Assembly (NCBI RefSeq): GCF_004793885.1
Contig: NZ_SRYG01000001.1
Coordinates: 1 to 64,000 of the forward strand
DNA from: Dubosiella muris
Lineage (GTDB): Bacteria; Bacillota_I; Bacilli_A; Erysipelotrichales; Erysipelotrichaceae
DNA: 64,000 bases
Direction: 5' to 3'
Below the pieces are notes generated by a model. It did not search any database and was not told where the DNA came from. It saw only the letters and a program-made list of their open reading frames with translations. How positions within the stretch are numbered: the first letter of the stretch is position 1; every line of letters starts with the position of its first letter. Positions 25,621-33,080 of this stretch are shown piece after piece. The position numbers and the translations under genes are program-made.

Positions 25621-26284
25621 ATTGTTCCGTTGTATTGCGCGCCGCGCCATCCAAAACCATCCGCGCTTCCACCACATACAATTCATACGTGCCATCCTCT
25701 CGCTGTTCCAAAACGCCATCCAGCTCCGCCAAGCATCCACCAAACGAAAGCGGCTCGCCCGACAAGCGCAACAATCCATGCTCCTCGTTTCCATCCGCAG
25801 GCAAAGCCACCGCATATGGCTGTCCGTTTTCATCCCGCATCACGACTTGCGGCAAAGAAGCCAAAACAGTAATTTGCCGGTCGACATAAGCCGCCGGGTC
25901 CGCCAGCACCCAGCCCGCATCCAGCGTTTTTGGACGCTCCTCATCCGGCACCGGCTCCAATTCGTACTCCTCCGGCTTTGGATCATGATAGCCGACATCG
26001 ACAATGAGTGCGTTGCTTACTATCTGATTTTGTCGTGCGACAATCGAATAAACACCATTTTCGAACGCCTCAAAGTAAAACCGTCCATTCTGCTCCACGA
26101 TTTGCGCATCTTCGATGGGTTCAAACGCGTCCGCCGATAACGATCGCGAACTGCTCACCACGATTTCCAAAGGCTCCTTGACTTGAATTTTCTCTTTTTC
26201 TGCCGATAAAGAAATTGAATCCGGCTTCGCCACACATCCGCTCAAAGCAAGGCATAAAACCGTCGCAATCATTCCCTTTCTCAT
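25619..26284 (-). CDS. Lipoprotein of the local family (copy 4), last gene of the BlaI/M56 operon
   Basis: A 221-residue lipoprotein: lipobox LALSGC (about residue 17), an Ig-like domain (FEAFENGVYSIVARQNQIVS), a short acidic linker in place of the Ser/Thr stalk, and the C-terminal beta domain (LADPAAYVDRQITVLASLPQ; FGGCLAELDGVLEQ). It lies 2 bases after the M56-like membrane protein gene and shares its operon with the BlaI-type repressor and M56 protease. This links the lipoprotein family to that signalling system; being the output or the sensed partner is inference. Confidence 0.82.
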   Translation of the reverse strand: MRKGMIATVLCLALSGCVAKPDSISLSAEKEKIQVKEPLEIVVSSSRSLSADAFEPIEDAQIVEQNGRFYFEAFENGVYSIVARQNQIVSNALIVDVGYHDPKPEEYELEPVPDEERPKTLDAGWVLADPAAYVDRQITVLASLPQVVMRDENGQPYAVALPADGNEEHGLLRLSGEPLSFGGCLAELDGVLEQREDGTYELYVVEARMVLDGAARNTTEQ

Positions 26285-26286
26285 TC

Positions 26287-26820
26287 TTATTCTCCTTCTT
26301 CCACAACAACGGGCAAAGAAAGATCCCGCTTCTTTACCCGCTCCTGCACGATTTTCCCATTCTCAACTAAACTATATGTCGCATCGTCCCGCTTCAAATA
26401 GTAGCGAGACCATTCTTTTTCGCGATCCATCCCCTGTAAACATGAGAAAGCGGCTGCCATCACAAAAACAAGACAGCCAATTCCGCCAAGCACAAGAGGC
26501 GAGCTTCGCCGATGCTGCTCCCCTTCTAAATAAAAATAAAGGCGATTGACAAACAACTGCGACTCAAACGTCGTAAAGCCGAGAAAAAATCCCGGCTTTT
26601 CCTGATTCCACATCCACCAAAACACAATCGAACGAAGCATGCGAAACGAAAACCAGCTCTTTCTTTTGAGCAAGTCCATATTCTTTTTCTCCGCTTCCGG
26701 CCATAAATCCCGATAGCGAAGCACCACGACCCGCCGATACCAGTAAATGCCCAAACGAATCAACTGCGCAACGCATCCCACGATCCAAATCCCGGCAACC
26801 ATCCAGAAAACAGAAATCAT
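26287..26820 (-). CDS. Membrane protein resembling a shortened M56 (BlaR1-like) protein without zinc motif
   Basis: A 177-residue membrane protein with an N-terminal transmembrane segment (about 4-24), a cytoplasmic middle part and a second segment (about 110-130), then an external tail. It parallels the M56 protease two genes upstream: IWIVGCVAQLIRLGIYWYRR aligns with its IWLAGMMVQGVRYAIVS stretch, and EKPGFFLGF with EEPGVMGWEK. The HEXXH-type block is missing. The tails agree closely (YSLVENGKI against MWLIENGKV). I infer a catalytically dead paralogue, perhaps a partner or decoy. The start overlaps the BlaI-type stop by 4 bases. Confidence 0.65.
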   Translation of the reverse strand: MISVFWMVAGIWIVGCVAQLIRLGIYWYRRVVVLRYRDLWPEAEKKNMDLLKRKSWFSFRMLRSIVFWWMWNQEKPGFFLGFTTFESQLFVNRLYFYLEGEQHRRSSPLVLGGIGCLVFVMAAAFSCLQGMDREKEWSRYYLKRDDATYSLVENGKIVQERVKKRDLSLPVVVEEGE

Positions 26821-27182
26821 CGCTTTGCTTTTAAGCGAGCCTGAATCATTCCTTCCAGTTTTTCTAGCTCCTCCACATCTTCTGTTTTTTCAATCAGATG
26901 CGACGCCATGGAAAATCCGCTCTTTTTCCCCAGCATCGACTGCACGTATTCCTCGTTCGTGATGACCGGCACAAATTCGCGCGCCGGCACTTTCGTATGA
27001 ATCGAAACGCCGCCAATCTGGATCCATCCTTCTTTTAGCAGCGTCCGCAAAACGGCTTGCACCGTGCTTTGCTTAAATTCAATCGGAGCGGCCATGATAA
27101 TATCTGTCGAGGACATCGGTCCCTCGCCTTCCCACAACACACTCATCACTTCAAACTCCATTTTCGTCAAGATCCTTCTCAT
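26817..27182 (-). CDS. BlaI/MecI/CopY-family transcriptional repressor
   Basis: A 121-residue winged-helix repressor. LTKMEFEVMSVLWEGEGPMS opens the domain and STVQAVLRTLLKEGWIQIGG holds the recognition helix and wing; the C-terminal third is the helical dimerisation part where BlaI/MecI are cleaved. BlaI-type repressors are inactivated by a membrane M56 protease, here encoded just upstream. Start at 27182 chosen because GAGGTG lies 7 bases away; an ATG at 27188 overlaps the M56 stop as ATGA. Probably autoregulates the operon. Confidence 0.85.
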   Translation of the reverse strand: MRRILTKMEFEVMSVLWEGEGPMSSTDIIMAAPIEFKQSTVQAVLRTLLKEGWIQIGGVSIHTKVPAREFVPVITNEEYVQSMLGKKSGFSMASHLIEKTEDVEELEKLEGMIQARLKAKR

Positions 27183-27184
27183 TC

Positions 27185-28153
27185 TCATCCACCTCTTTCT
27201 CTCTCCCAAACGATAGGCAAATCGCTTTCCTGCTCGAAAAACCGTTCCGCCGGTTTTCTTTCTTTGACTTTTCCATTTTCAATCAACCACATTGTGCCAT
27301 CGGCTCGCGCCACCCAATACGCGTCAAAAGCGGGAGATTCCAATCCTTGAAATCCAAAAGCCAGTGTCAGCACCAGCGCCAGCGATCCAGCCGTCAGCAC
27401 GCGTTTTAACCTTTGCTCCATGCGAAGTCCCCACAAATACGATGACATTTGCTGCGCTTTTCCTCGCGCACTACTCTTACGAAGCTTCTTTTCCATCCCC
27501 AGAAGAACTTGGGCGTAAATCAAATACTCGTCCGGCGCTAGGCTGGATGCCACCTTTTGATCCACACGGGTTTCTAAAAAAAACTCCAGGTGTGCGCCTA
27601 GACGCCCCATCCACGGACACCACCAGTACACGATACGCAATCCGTTTCCAAATCGCAACCACCACAAATCCCGATGATCCAGGTGCGCGCTTTCATGAAG
27701 TAAAACGCAGCGAAGCTCCATAGGCTCCCAGTGCAAGTCCGGCAAATAAATCGTTTTTTCCCATCCCATAACGCCTGGCTCTTCGATTCGCTCGCCCATC
27801 CGTACCGGATAGGGACACCCCGCAATCCTTTGAAGCGGATACAACGTTCGCAGATGCCGAAGCCATGCCCTTTGCTGAATCGAAACGATCGCGTATCGAA
27901 CGCCTTGCACCATCATTCCCGCCAGCCATATCCAACCGACCAGACTTTGACAAGCAGGAGAAAAAAATTCCCGTCCATCCCAAAAGGTCCAAGGCAGCCA
28001 AAGCCGAAGGAAAATCACAACAAGAAATCCTTGAATCAGGCCGCCGCGAACATACCGATAATGTTCCTTTCGACTAAGAAGCACAGCGAGCAAGCCGATC
28101 AAAATCGCAGCTTCCAGTCCCGCGATTCCCATGGAAAACCAGGATAGTTCCAT
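27185..28153 (-). CDS. M56-family (BlaR1/MecR1-like) membrane metalloprotease without penicillin-binding sensor
   Basis: A 322-residue membrane protein. After three N-terminal membrane segments it has the M56 core: EEPGVMGWEKTIYLP (about 135-149) and the zinc motif HESAH (VLLHESAHLDHRDLWW, about 165-180). A last membrane segment (about 262-280) leads to an external tail of only about 45 residues ending DLPIVWERERGG. BlaR1 and MecR1 instead carry a 250-residue penicillin-binding domain there, so this receptor must sense something else. First gene of the operon; GAGAGGGG lies upstream of the start. Confidence 0.85.
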   Translation of the reverse strand: MELSWFSMGIAGLEAAILIGLLAVLLSRKEHYRYVRGGLIQGFLVVIFLRLWLPWTFWDGREFFSPACQSLVGWIWLAGMMVQGVRYAIVSIQQRAWLRHLRTLYPLQRIAGCPYPVRMGERIEEPGVMGWEKTIYLPDLHWEPMELRCVLLHESAHLDHRDLWWLRFGNGLRIVYWWCPWMGRLGAHLEFFLETRVDQKVASSLAPDEYLIYAQVLLGMEKKLRKSSARGKAQQMSSYLWGLRMEQRLKRVLTAGSLALVLTLAFGFQGLESPAFDAYWVARADGTMWLIENGKVKERKPAERFFEQESDLPIVWERERGG

Positions 28154-28194
28154 GTCAATCCCCTCTCTATTGCCCACAGTATATCAGAATTTTG

Positions 28195-28223
28195 ATTATA
28201 TTGCACATTTTTACAGCTCACAA
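28195..28223 (-). promoter_or_regulatory. Promoter of the M56/BlaI operon
   Basis: Minus strand TTGTGA (28223-28218), exactly 17 bases, TATAAT (28200-28195). An imperfect dyad (ATATCA ... TGATTAT, about 28181-28199) next to the -10 box could be the repressor site. Confidence 0.75.
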
Positions 28224-28258
28224 CAGGAATTTGTACAAAAAATAAAAAAACGGGTCCC

Positions 28259-29311
28259 TCACAACAAGGCCCGAACTCCTTTGATTTTCCGCAAACTCCA
28301 AGTCAAAACAAAAGAAAGCGCGAAAACGACGACCGAAACCGACGGCACCATCCAGATCCCGGCGACCGCCTGCAAATCCATTTGCGAAGCCAGGATCCGC
28401 AGCACGAGAATGTGCGTCAAATAAATGCCCAGCGTGCATTGGGATAGGACATGGATCCACGCCTTCATCCGCGCCGAAACCGAAGGCGCGAAATCTTTGA
28501 AAAACACAAATACCGCGACCGCCTCCAGCGCTGTGAAAATCGTGAAATTGTTGTAGAGGTCCGCATACGCCTCACCGTTTTGCCGGGAAACGAGCGCTGT
28601 CAATAAAGCGCACACCACCGGACAAAGCGCGCCCGCCCCATAAAGAATTCGCTTTTGGGTTTTGGAAAACGAGCAGCGCGTCAAAAACCACCCGAGCAAA
28701 AAGTAGCTGGAATACAACAGCACGAGCTCCGTCGGAATTTGGTCGGCCAGCAAAACAATCGTTTGCGCGCCCGGCAAAAACGGGCACGCCTTCAGCGTCT
28801 TGACGATGGCCGCCACCAAAAACACGACGATTCCATACCGAATCAAATCCCGATCGGCGCGCTCGGTTATCTTTTTAAGCAGCGGGGAAATCACATACAA
28901 GCCAATCAGCATCGGAATGTACCACAAATGCTTCGGTCCCGCGATCCACGCCTGCAACACATACAGCGGCTGGCACGCCACGGCCCCCGTCCACACGTCA
29001 TAAACCGTATACACCGCCGACCAAACCACATACGCCAGCGCGATCCGGCCAATGGATTTTCGATACAGCTTTCGCAGCGAAATTCGCCGCTCCGGCGCGA
29101 GGAAAAACACGCCGCTCAGCATCACAAACAGCGGGACCGCCGAACGAACGAGCGCGTCGTAGGCGTTGTACGCCATCCAGTTTTCCGCTTCCACCGGCGT
29201 CGTGTCAAAAAAGCGCGAAGCCGCGTGCAGCACCACCACCATAAAGCACGCCAAAATCCGCAGCAAATCAAAATGGATTTGCCGTTCCGGCTTCTTTTCC
29301 GTTGTTTTCAT
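28259..29311 (-). CDS. Acyltransferase family 3 membrane protein
   Basis: A 350-residue polytopic protein with about ten membrane segments. The N-terminal FDLLRILACFMVVVLHAAS holds the His of acyltransferase-3 enzymes, and the RKLYRKSIGRI stretch follows. Such proteins O-acetylate cell-surface polysaccharides or lipids; the acceptor cannot be told. Start chosen for AGGAGTG upstream. It is a single gene with a strong promoter. No terminator is obvious after its stop; an A/T-rich gap of about 80 bases separates it from the M56 operon start. Confidence 0.85.
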   Translation of the reverse strand: MKTTEKKPERQIHFDLLRILACFMVVVLHAASRFFDTTPVEAENWMAYNAYDALVRSAVPLFVMLSGVFFLAPERRISLRKLYRKSIGRIALAYVVWSAVYTVYDVWTGAVACQPLYVLQAWIAGPKHLWYIPMLIGLYVISPLLKKITERADRDLIRYGIVVFLVAAIVKTLKACPFLPGAQTIVLLADQIPTELVLLYSSYFLLGWFLTRCSFSKTQKRILYGAGALCPVVCALLTALVSRQNGEAYADLYNNFTIFTALEAVAVFVFFKDFAPSVSARMKAWIHVLSQCTLGIYLTHILVLRILASQMDLQAVAGIWMVPSVSVVVFALSFVLTWSLRKIKGVRALL

Positions 29312-29353
29312 CGCGTCACTCCTGTCCTTCGTATCCCACGAACAATCGCGCCC

Positions 29354-29382
29354 ATTATATCGAGGATCCCCCGCCATTTCAA
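29354..29382 (-). promoter_or_regulatory. Promoter of the acyltransferase gene
   Basis: Minus strand TTGAAA (29382-29377), 17-base spacer, TATAAT (29359-29354). Confidence 0.8.
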
Positions 29383-29397
29383 GAAACCAAAGCGCAA

Positions 29398-29425
29398 AAA
29401 AGGCTTCGCTTTTACTCGAAGCCTT
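29398..29425 (-). terminator. Terminator of the HAD/small-protein unit
   Basis: Minus strand GGCTTCG / CGAAGCC stem with the stop codon in the loop, then T residues. Confidence 0.8.
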
Positions 29426-29705
29426 CCTCGTCGCTCACCATGCTGCCATTCATGTATCCGCAGGAAAAACCATCCTGAAAGCTTTGATCGACGATTTTTT
29501 GCATCCGTTCTTCCAGCTGGGCCTTGAGCGCGTCCTTCGCGTTCAAATCCAGCTTCGCGATATTCGGATCCGCCAAAATCGCCTCGATCGCGCTTTGAAG
29601 AGCCGCGTCATCCTTCTTCTTCACATCGTCCGGACTCATTTCCTCGTCCATCTCGTTCATGGCTTTTTTAAAATCCTCGCCAAGCGTCTTAAAAAAATGT
29701 GCCAT
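29412..29705 (-). CDS. Small acidic protein of unknown function
   Basis: A 97-residue soluble protein starting MAHFFKTLGEDFKKAM. It is predicted to be mostly helical and acidic, with a Lys/Asp-rich centre (DDVKKKDDAALQSAIEAI) and a short Gly/Met/Cys segment near the end (SCGYMNGSMVSDEE). AAAAGGAGG eight bases upstream makes the start secure. It is the last gene of a three-gene leftward unit after the HAD phosphatase. I do not recognise the family. Confidence 0.65.
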   Translation of the reverse strand: MAHFFKTLGEDFKKAMNEMDEEMSPDDVKKKDDAALQSAIEAILADPNIAKLDLNAKDALKAQLEERMQKIVDQSFQDGFSCGYMNGSMVSDEEGFE

Positions 29706-29755
29706 ACGCCCGCCTCCTTTTTTCTTATTGTACGGCACGAAAGTTTTCAAAGAAA

Positions 29756-30400
29756 TCAATGTGCCTGCAAGACTTCGTCCACCCGCGCTTCGATATCCGC
29801 CACCGTGCGCGCCGTTGGCTCGTATTCAAATGGCGCGAACCCGTATCCCGCCAGCACGAAGGGCACACCCGCCTGCCTGGCCGAAAGAAAATCGTTGGCA
29901 ATGTCGCCCACGTACACGGCCTGCTCAATGCCGTTTTCCACCATCACATCCCGAATGTTTTCCGCCTTTTCCTTGCGGAAGTCGCCAAACGACCGCGTCC
30001 AATCCACGACATCTTGCAACCCGTAATGCTCCAGAAACGCCTCGATATAGCCGGCCTGGCAATTCGATACGATCCCGATTCCGTATTGATCATGAAGCTT
30101 TTCCAGCAAAGGCCGCACCCCGTCGAACAGCACGCCGCCATGCTGGCGGATATACTCGTTTTCATGCAGCTCGCAAGCGCGCAGGATGGCCTCGCGACGC
30201 GCCTCTGGCAAATACGGAAACAACTTGTCGCCAATTTGATCCATGGAAAACCCCATCACGCGCTTCATTTCCTCCTGCGAAACCGGCCGCGTGTCCGGAT
30301 AGCGCGCCAGCACCTCGTTCCACGCCAAAATCACGCTCGCCGTCGAATCCCACAACGTGCCGTCCAAGTCAAACAACACCGCCTTTTTCCAGTTTTTCAT
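29756..30400 (-). CDS. HAD-family hydrolase (phosphoglycolate phosphatase-like)
   Basis: A 214-residue haloacid-dehalogenase superfamily phosphatase. Motif I is VLFDLDGTLWDS (residues 8-19), motif II GIVSNCQAGY (about 109), and motif III/IV a Lys (FRKEKAENI) and VYVGDIANDFLSA (about 165). A helical cap lies between motifs I and II, as in Gph/PgmB-type enzymes. Substrate is not evident; the family ranges from phosphoglycolate to sugar phosphates. GGAGAAAGAGG lies before the start. It lies 23 bases after the GyrI-like gene. Confidence 0.88.
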   Translation of the reverse strand: MKNWKKAVLFDLDGTLWDSTASVILAWNEVLARYPDTRPVSQEEMKRVMGFSMDQIGDKLFPYLPEARREAILRACELHENEYIRQHGGVLFDGVRPLLEKLHDQYGIGIVSNCQAGYIEAFLEHYGLQDVVDWTRSFGDFRKEKAENIRDVMVENGIEQAVYVGDIANDFLSARQAGVPFVLAGYGFAPFEYEPTARTVADIEARVDEVLQAH

Positions 30401-30423
30401 CTTCCTCTTTCTCCATTTCTTTC

Positions 30424-31032
30424 TTATTTTACCGCATACCGCAAAATCGTTTTCCGTTTGGCCGGTTCCACCCGGTTCGCGTTGCTCAAGTAAATTTCAC
30501 GATGCGCGGCTTGCGCCCGCTCCAAATGATTGTCCCGCGTGAACGCATCCATTTTCGCGAAAGAAGCCGGCTCGTCGTCGTACGATCCCACATGCAGCAC
30601 CTGCACGCACGGCCCATCCGCCATGGCGCCAAACCGCACGTTTTCCCAAAGCGGACTCGGCTTTTTCTCCTTCACCCGCGCCAGCGCGGCTTGCGCCAGT
30701 TTCTCGTCGACAAAATCGGGCTGCGCGATCATGATCGTATACGCCAAATGGTCTTTGACAAGCTTTCCGTCCTCCATGCCGTTTGACCAGACGCCCTCGA
30801 GCGGAAACACGGTAAAATCGTCGAACACGTCGGAAAGCGGCGCTTCCTTGTACGCCTTTTTGATCGCGTACGCCCACGCATACAAAACAGACACGCGATT
30901 CGAAAAATCCGCCTCGTTGGGATTTCCCTTCCCGTCTATCAAAATATAGTTTGTTGGCAAAACATTCACGAGCGACGGGGACGTTTTCGCTCCGTATTCG
31001 GTTTTCTTTTGTTTTCGCCATTCATATTTCAT
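30424..31032 (-). CDS. GyrI-like small-molecule-binding domain protein
   Basis: A 202-residue protein related to the stand-alone GyrI-like/SOUL-fold domains (MKYEWRKQKKTEYGAKTSPS; YILIDGKGNPNEADFSNRVS). Such proteins bind or hydrolyse small organic ligands and are often near regulators. The frame runs open far upstream into the neighbouring potCD region, but AAGGAG eight bases ahead of 31032 fixes the start. First gene of the unit with the HAD phosphatase. The ligand is unknown. Confidence 0.8.
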   Translation of the reverse strand: MKYEWRKQKKTEYGAKTSPSLVNVLPTNYILIDGKGNPNEADFSNRVSVLYAWAYAIKKAYKEAPLSDVFDDFTVFPLEGVWSNGMEDGKLVKDHLAYTIMIAQPDFVDEKLAQAALARVKEKKPSPLWENVRFGAMADGPCVQVLHVGSYDDEPASFAKMDAFTRDNHLERAQAAHREIYLSNANRVEPAKRKTILRYAVK

Positions 31033-31116
31033 AACAACATCTCCTTGTAAACTATCGTACCACAGGAAGAAAACAACTGGGACACGCGCATGTCGTTTTT
31101 CTCGCTTCTTTCGCAA

Positions 31117-31151
31117 AAAAAAGAGAAGGCGCGTTTTAAACCGTCTTCTCC
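31117..31151 (-). terminator. Terminator of the polyamine transport operon
   Basis: Minus strand GAGAAG ... CTTCTC stem with inner CG pairs, followed by eight T residues, about 16 bases after the potCD stop. Confidence 0.8.
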
Positions 31152-31166
31152 ATGAACATTTTTCGC

Positions 31167-33080
31167 TTATTCCGTCGCGTTGCTGGCCGCGATCTTCACC
31201 CGCGACCACAGATCCGCGATCGTTTTGCGCGTGTTCTCGTTGTACGTGAACACCTCGTCTTTCGGATTGCCCGAACGCGGCACGTACGAGTCGATGCCCG
31301 CGTATTCGCCTTCCGCCAGCTCGTCCTGCGCCTCCATGTTGGACGCCGTGTAGCCTACGTAGCTCGAGTTGTCGTACGCCGCCTCGTACTGGCACGTGTA
31401 GTTGATAAACGCGTACGCCAAATCGACATTTTTCGCGTTTTTCGGAATGACCATGCCGTCGCTCCACAAGTTGGAGCCTTGTGTCGGCATAAAATAGCCC
31501 ATATTCTCATTTTCGCTCATGACATACGTGGCGTCGCCCGAATAAATGAGGCCAAGCGCCTTGCGTCCCTGCGCCATGTTGTCGATGATCTCGTCCGTCA
31601 CGATTTCCGGATTCATCGTCTGCACGCATTGCAGCAGCCAGTTGTACGCCGCCTGGATCTCGTCCGGATTCTCGGTATTCATCGAGTAGCCCAGCGCCTT
31701 GAGCGCCATCATGAACGAGTCACGCTCCGAATCGTACAAGTAAAGATCCCCTTTGTATTTCGGATCGAGGAAAATGTTGAACCCTTCCTCTTCGAGGTCT
31801 TTCACGTCGACTTTGCGCTTGTCGTACACGATACCCACGCTGCCCCAGAAATACGGCACAGAATACTGGTTGCCCGGATCAAACGGCTGGTCAAGCACAT
31901 TTGGATCGAGCAAGTCGAGGGACGGCTGGATTTTTTCACGATCAAGTGGCTGGAGCAAATCCTCCAAAATCAAACGCTGGATCATGTAGTCGCTTGGCAC
32001 AAGCACGTCGTACGACTCGTTGTTGGCCACCTTGATGTACATCTGCTCGTTGGAGTCGAAGTTGTCCATCACGACTTTGGCGCCGGTTTGCTCCTCGAAA
32101 TTCGATAAGAAGTTTTCCCCGACGTACTCGCCCCAGTTGTACACGTGCAGCGTCTGGCCGGCAAACGGCTTGTTGTCGTCCGCCGCCTTTTTATACGAGA
32201 ACAACCCGATCGCCAGCGCCGCGATGAGCAGGCCGATGACGATTTTCGGTCCTTTTTTCGGCTGCTTGAACGCGCCGCTTTCCGCCACTTCCTTTTTCCG
32301 TATTTTCTGACGCATGACGGGAATGATGTTAGCAATGAGCAAGCTGATCGTGATAAACACGACGACAAGCGTACTAATGGCGTTGATGCTCGGATTGACC
32401 CGCTTGCTCATCGTATACACCATGATCGACAAGTTTTTCACGCCCTGCCCGGTCGTAAAGTACGAAATGATAAAGTCGTCAAACGACATCGTAAACGCGA
32501 TCAAGGCACCCGAAACGATGCCCGGCATGATTTGCGGCACGATGACTTTCGTCAGCGCCTGCCACGGCGTCGCGCCCAGATCCATCGCCGCGTCCGCCAG
32601 GTTCGGGTCCAGGCTGCGCAGCTTCGGCATGACCGAAAGCATGACGTACGGGATGCAAAACGCGATGTGCGCCATGAGCAGCGTTGTAAAGCCGCGCTCG
32701 ATTTGGAACGTAATAAACAACAGCATCAAGCCGATGGCCGTCACGATTTCCGGGTTCATCATCGGCAAGTCGTTGACTTGCTGGATGAAGCGCTTCACCC
32801 ATTTTTTCGAATACACGAGGCCGATGGCCGTGATCGTGCCCACGATCGTGCTGACAATCGTCGCGATGACCGCGATGATGAGCGTCACATACAATGATTC
32901 CATCATGCTGTGGTTTTTGAACATCGCCTCGTACCAGCGCATCGAGAAGCCCGTAAACGCCGTCAGCGACTTGCTGTCGTTAAACGAGAAGATAACCATG
33001 AACACGATAGGCAAATAAAAGAACACGATAGTCAGCGCCATGAGCGCCTTGCCGAAAACCTTCTTGTCTTTCGTGTGCAT
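31167..33080 (-). CDS. potCD: Fused spermidine/putrescine permease PotC and binding protein PotD
   Basis: A 637-residue fusion. Residues 1-255 form a PotC permease with six membrane segments and the EAA loop (DPNLADAAMDLGATPWQALT). A basic cytoplasmic stretch and one further membrane segment (about 277-293) lead to a PotD-type binding protein (about 300-637; TLHVYNWGEYVGENFLSNFE, WGSVGIVYDKRKV). The fusion tethers the receptor to its permease, so no lipid anchor is needed. The start overlaps the potB stop (TAATG). Such fusions are known from Bacillota. It imports polyamines with PotA and PotB. Confidence 0.93.
   Translation of the reverse strand: MHTKDKKVFGKALMALTIVFFYLPIVFMVIFSFNDSKSLTAFTGFSMRWYEAMFKNHSMMESLYVTLIIAVIATIVSTIVGTITAIGLVYSKKWVKRFIQQVNDLPMMNPEIVTAIGLMLLFITFQIERGFTTLLMAHIAFCIPYVMLSVMPKLRSLDPNLADAAMDLGATPWQALTKVIVPQIMPGIVSGALIAFTMSFDDFIISYFTTGQGVKNLSIMVYTMSKRVNPSINAISTLVVVFITISLLIANIIPVMRQKIRKKEVAESGAFKQPKKGPKIVIGLLIAALAIGLFSYKKAADDNKPFAGQTLHVYNWGEYVGENFLSNFEEQTGAKVVMDNFDSNEQMYIKVANNESYDVLVPSDYMIQRLILEDLLQPLDREKIQPSLDLLDPNVLDQPFDPGNQYSVPYFWGSVGIVYDKRKVDVKDLEEEGFNIFLDPKYKGDLYLYDSERDSFMMALKALGYSMNTENPDEIQAAYNWLLQCVQTMNPEIVTDEIIDNMAQGRKALGLIYSGDATYVMSENENMGYFMPTQGSNLWSDGMVIPKNAKNVDLAYAFINYTCQYEAAYDNSSYVGYTASNMEAQDELAEGEYAGIDSYVPRSGNPKDEVFTYNENTRKTIADLWSRVKIAASNATE

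Noticed and set aside
27185-28153. Beta-lactam receptor BlaR1/MecR1
   Set aside because: The penicillin-binding sensor domain is missing and no beta-lactamase or PBP2a gene is present, so a resistance call is not supported.
31033-31467. N-terminal extension of the GyrI-like protein
   Set aside because: The frame is open upstream but runs into potCD on another frame and across a terminator; the strong ribosome site fixes the start at 31032.
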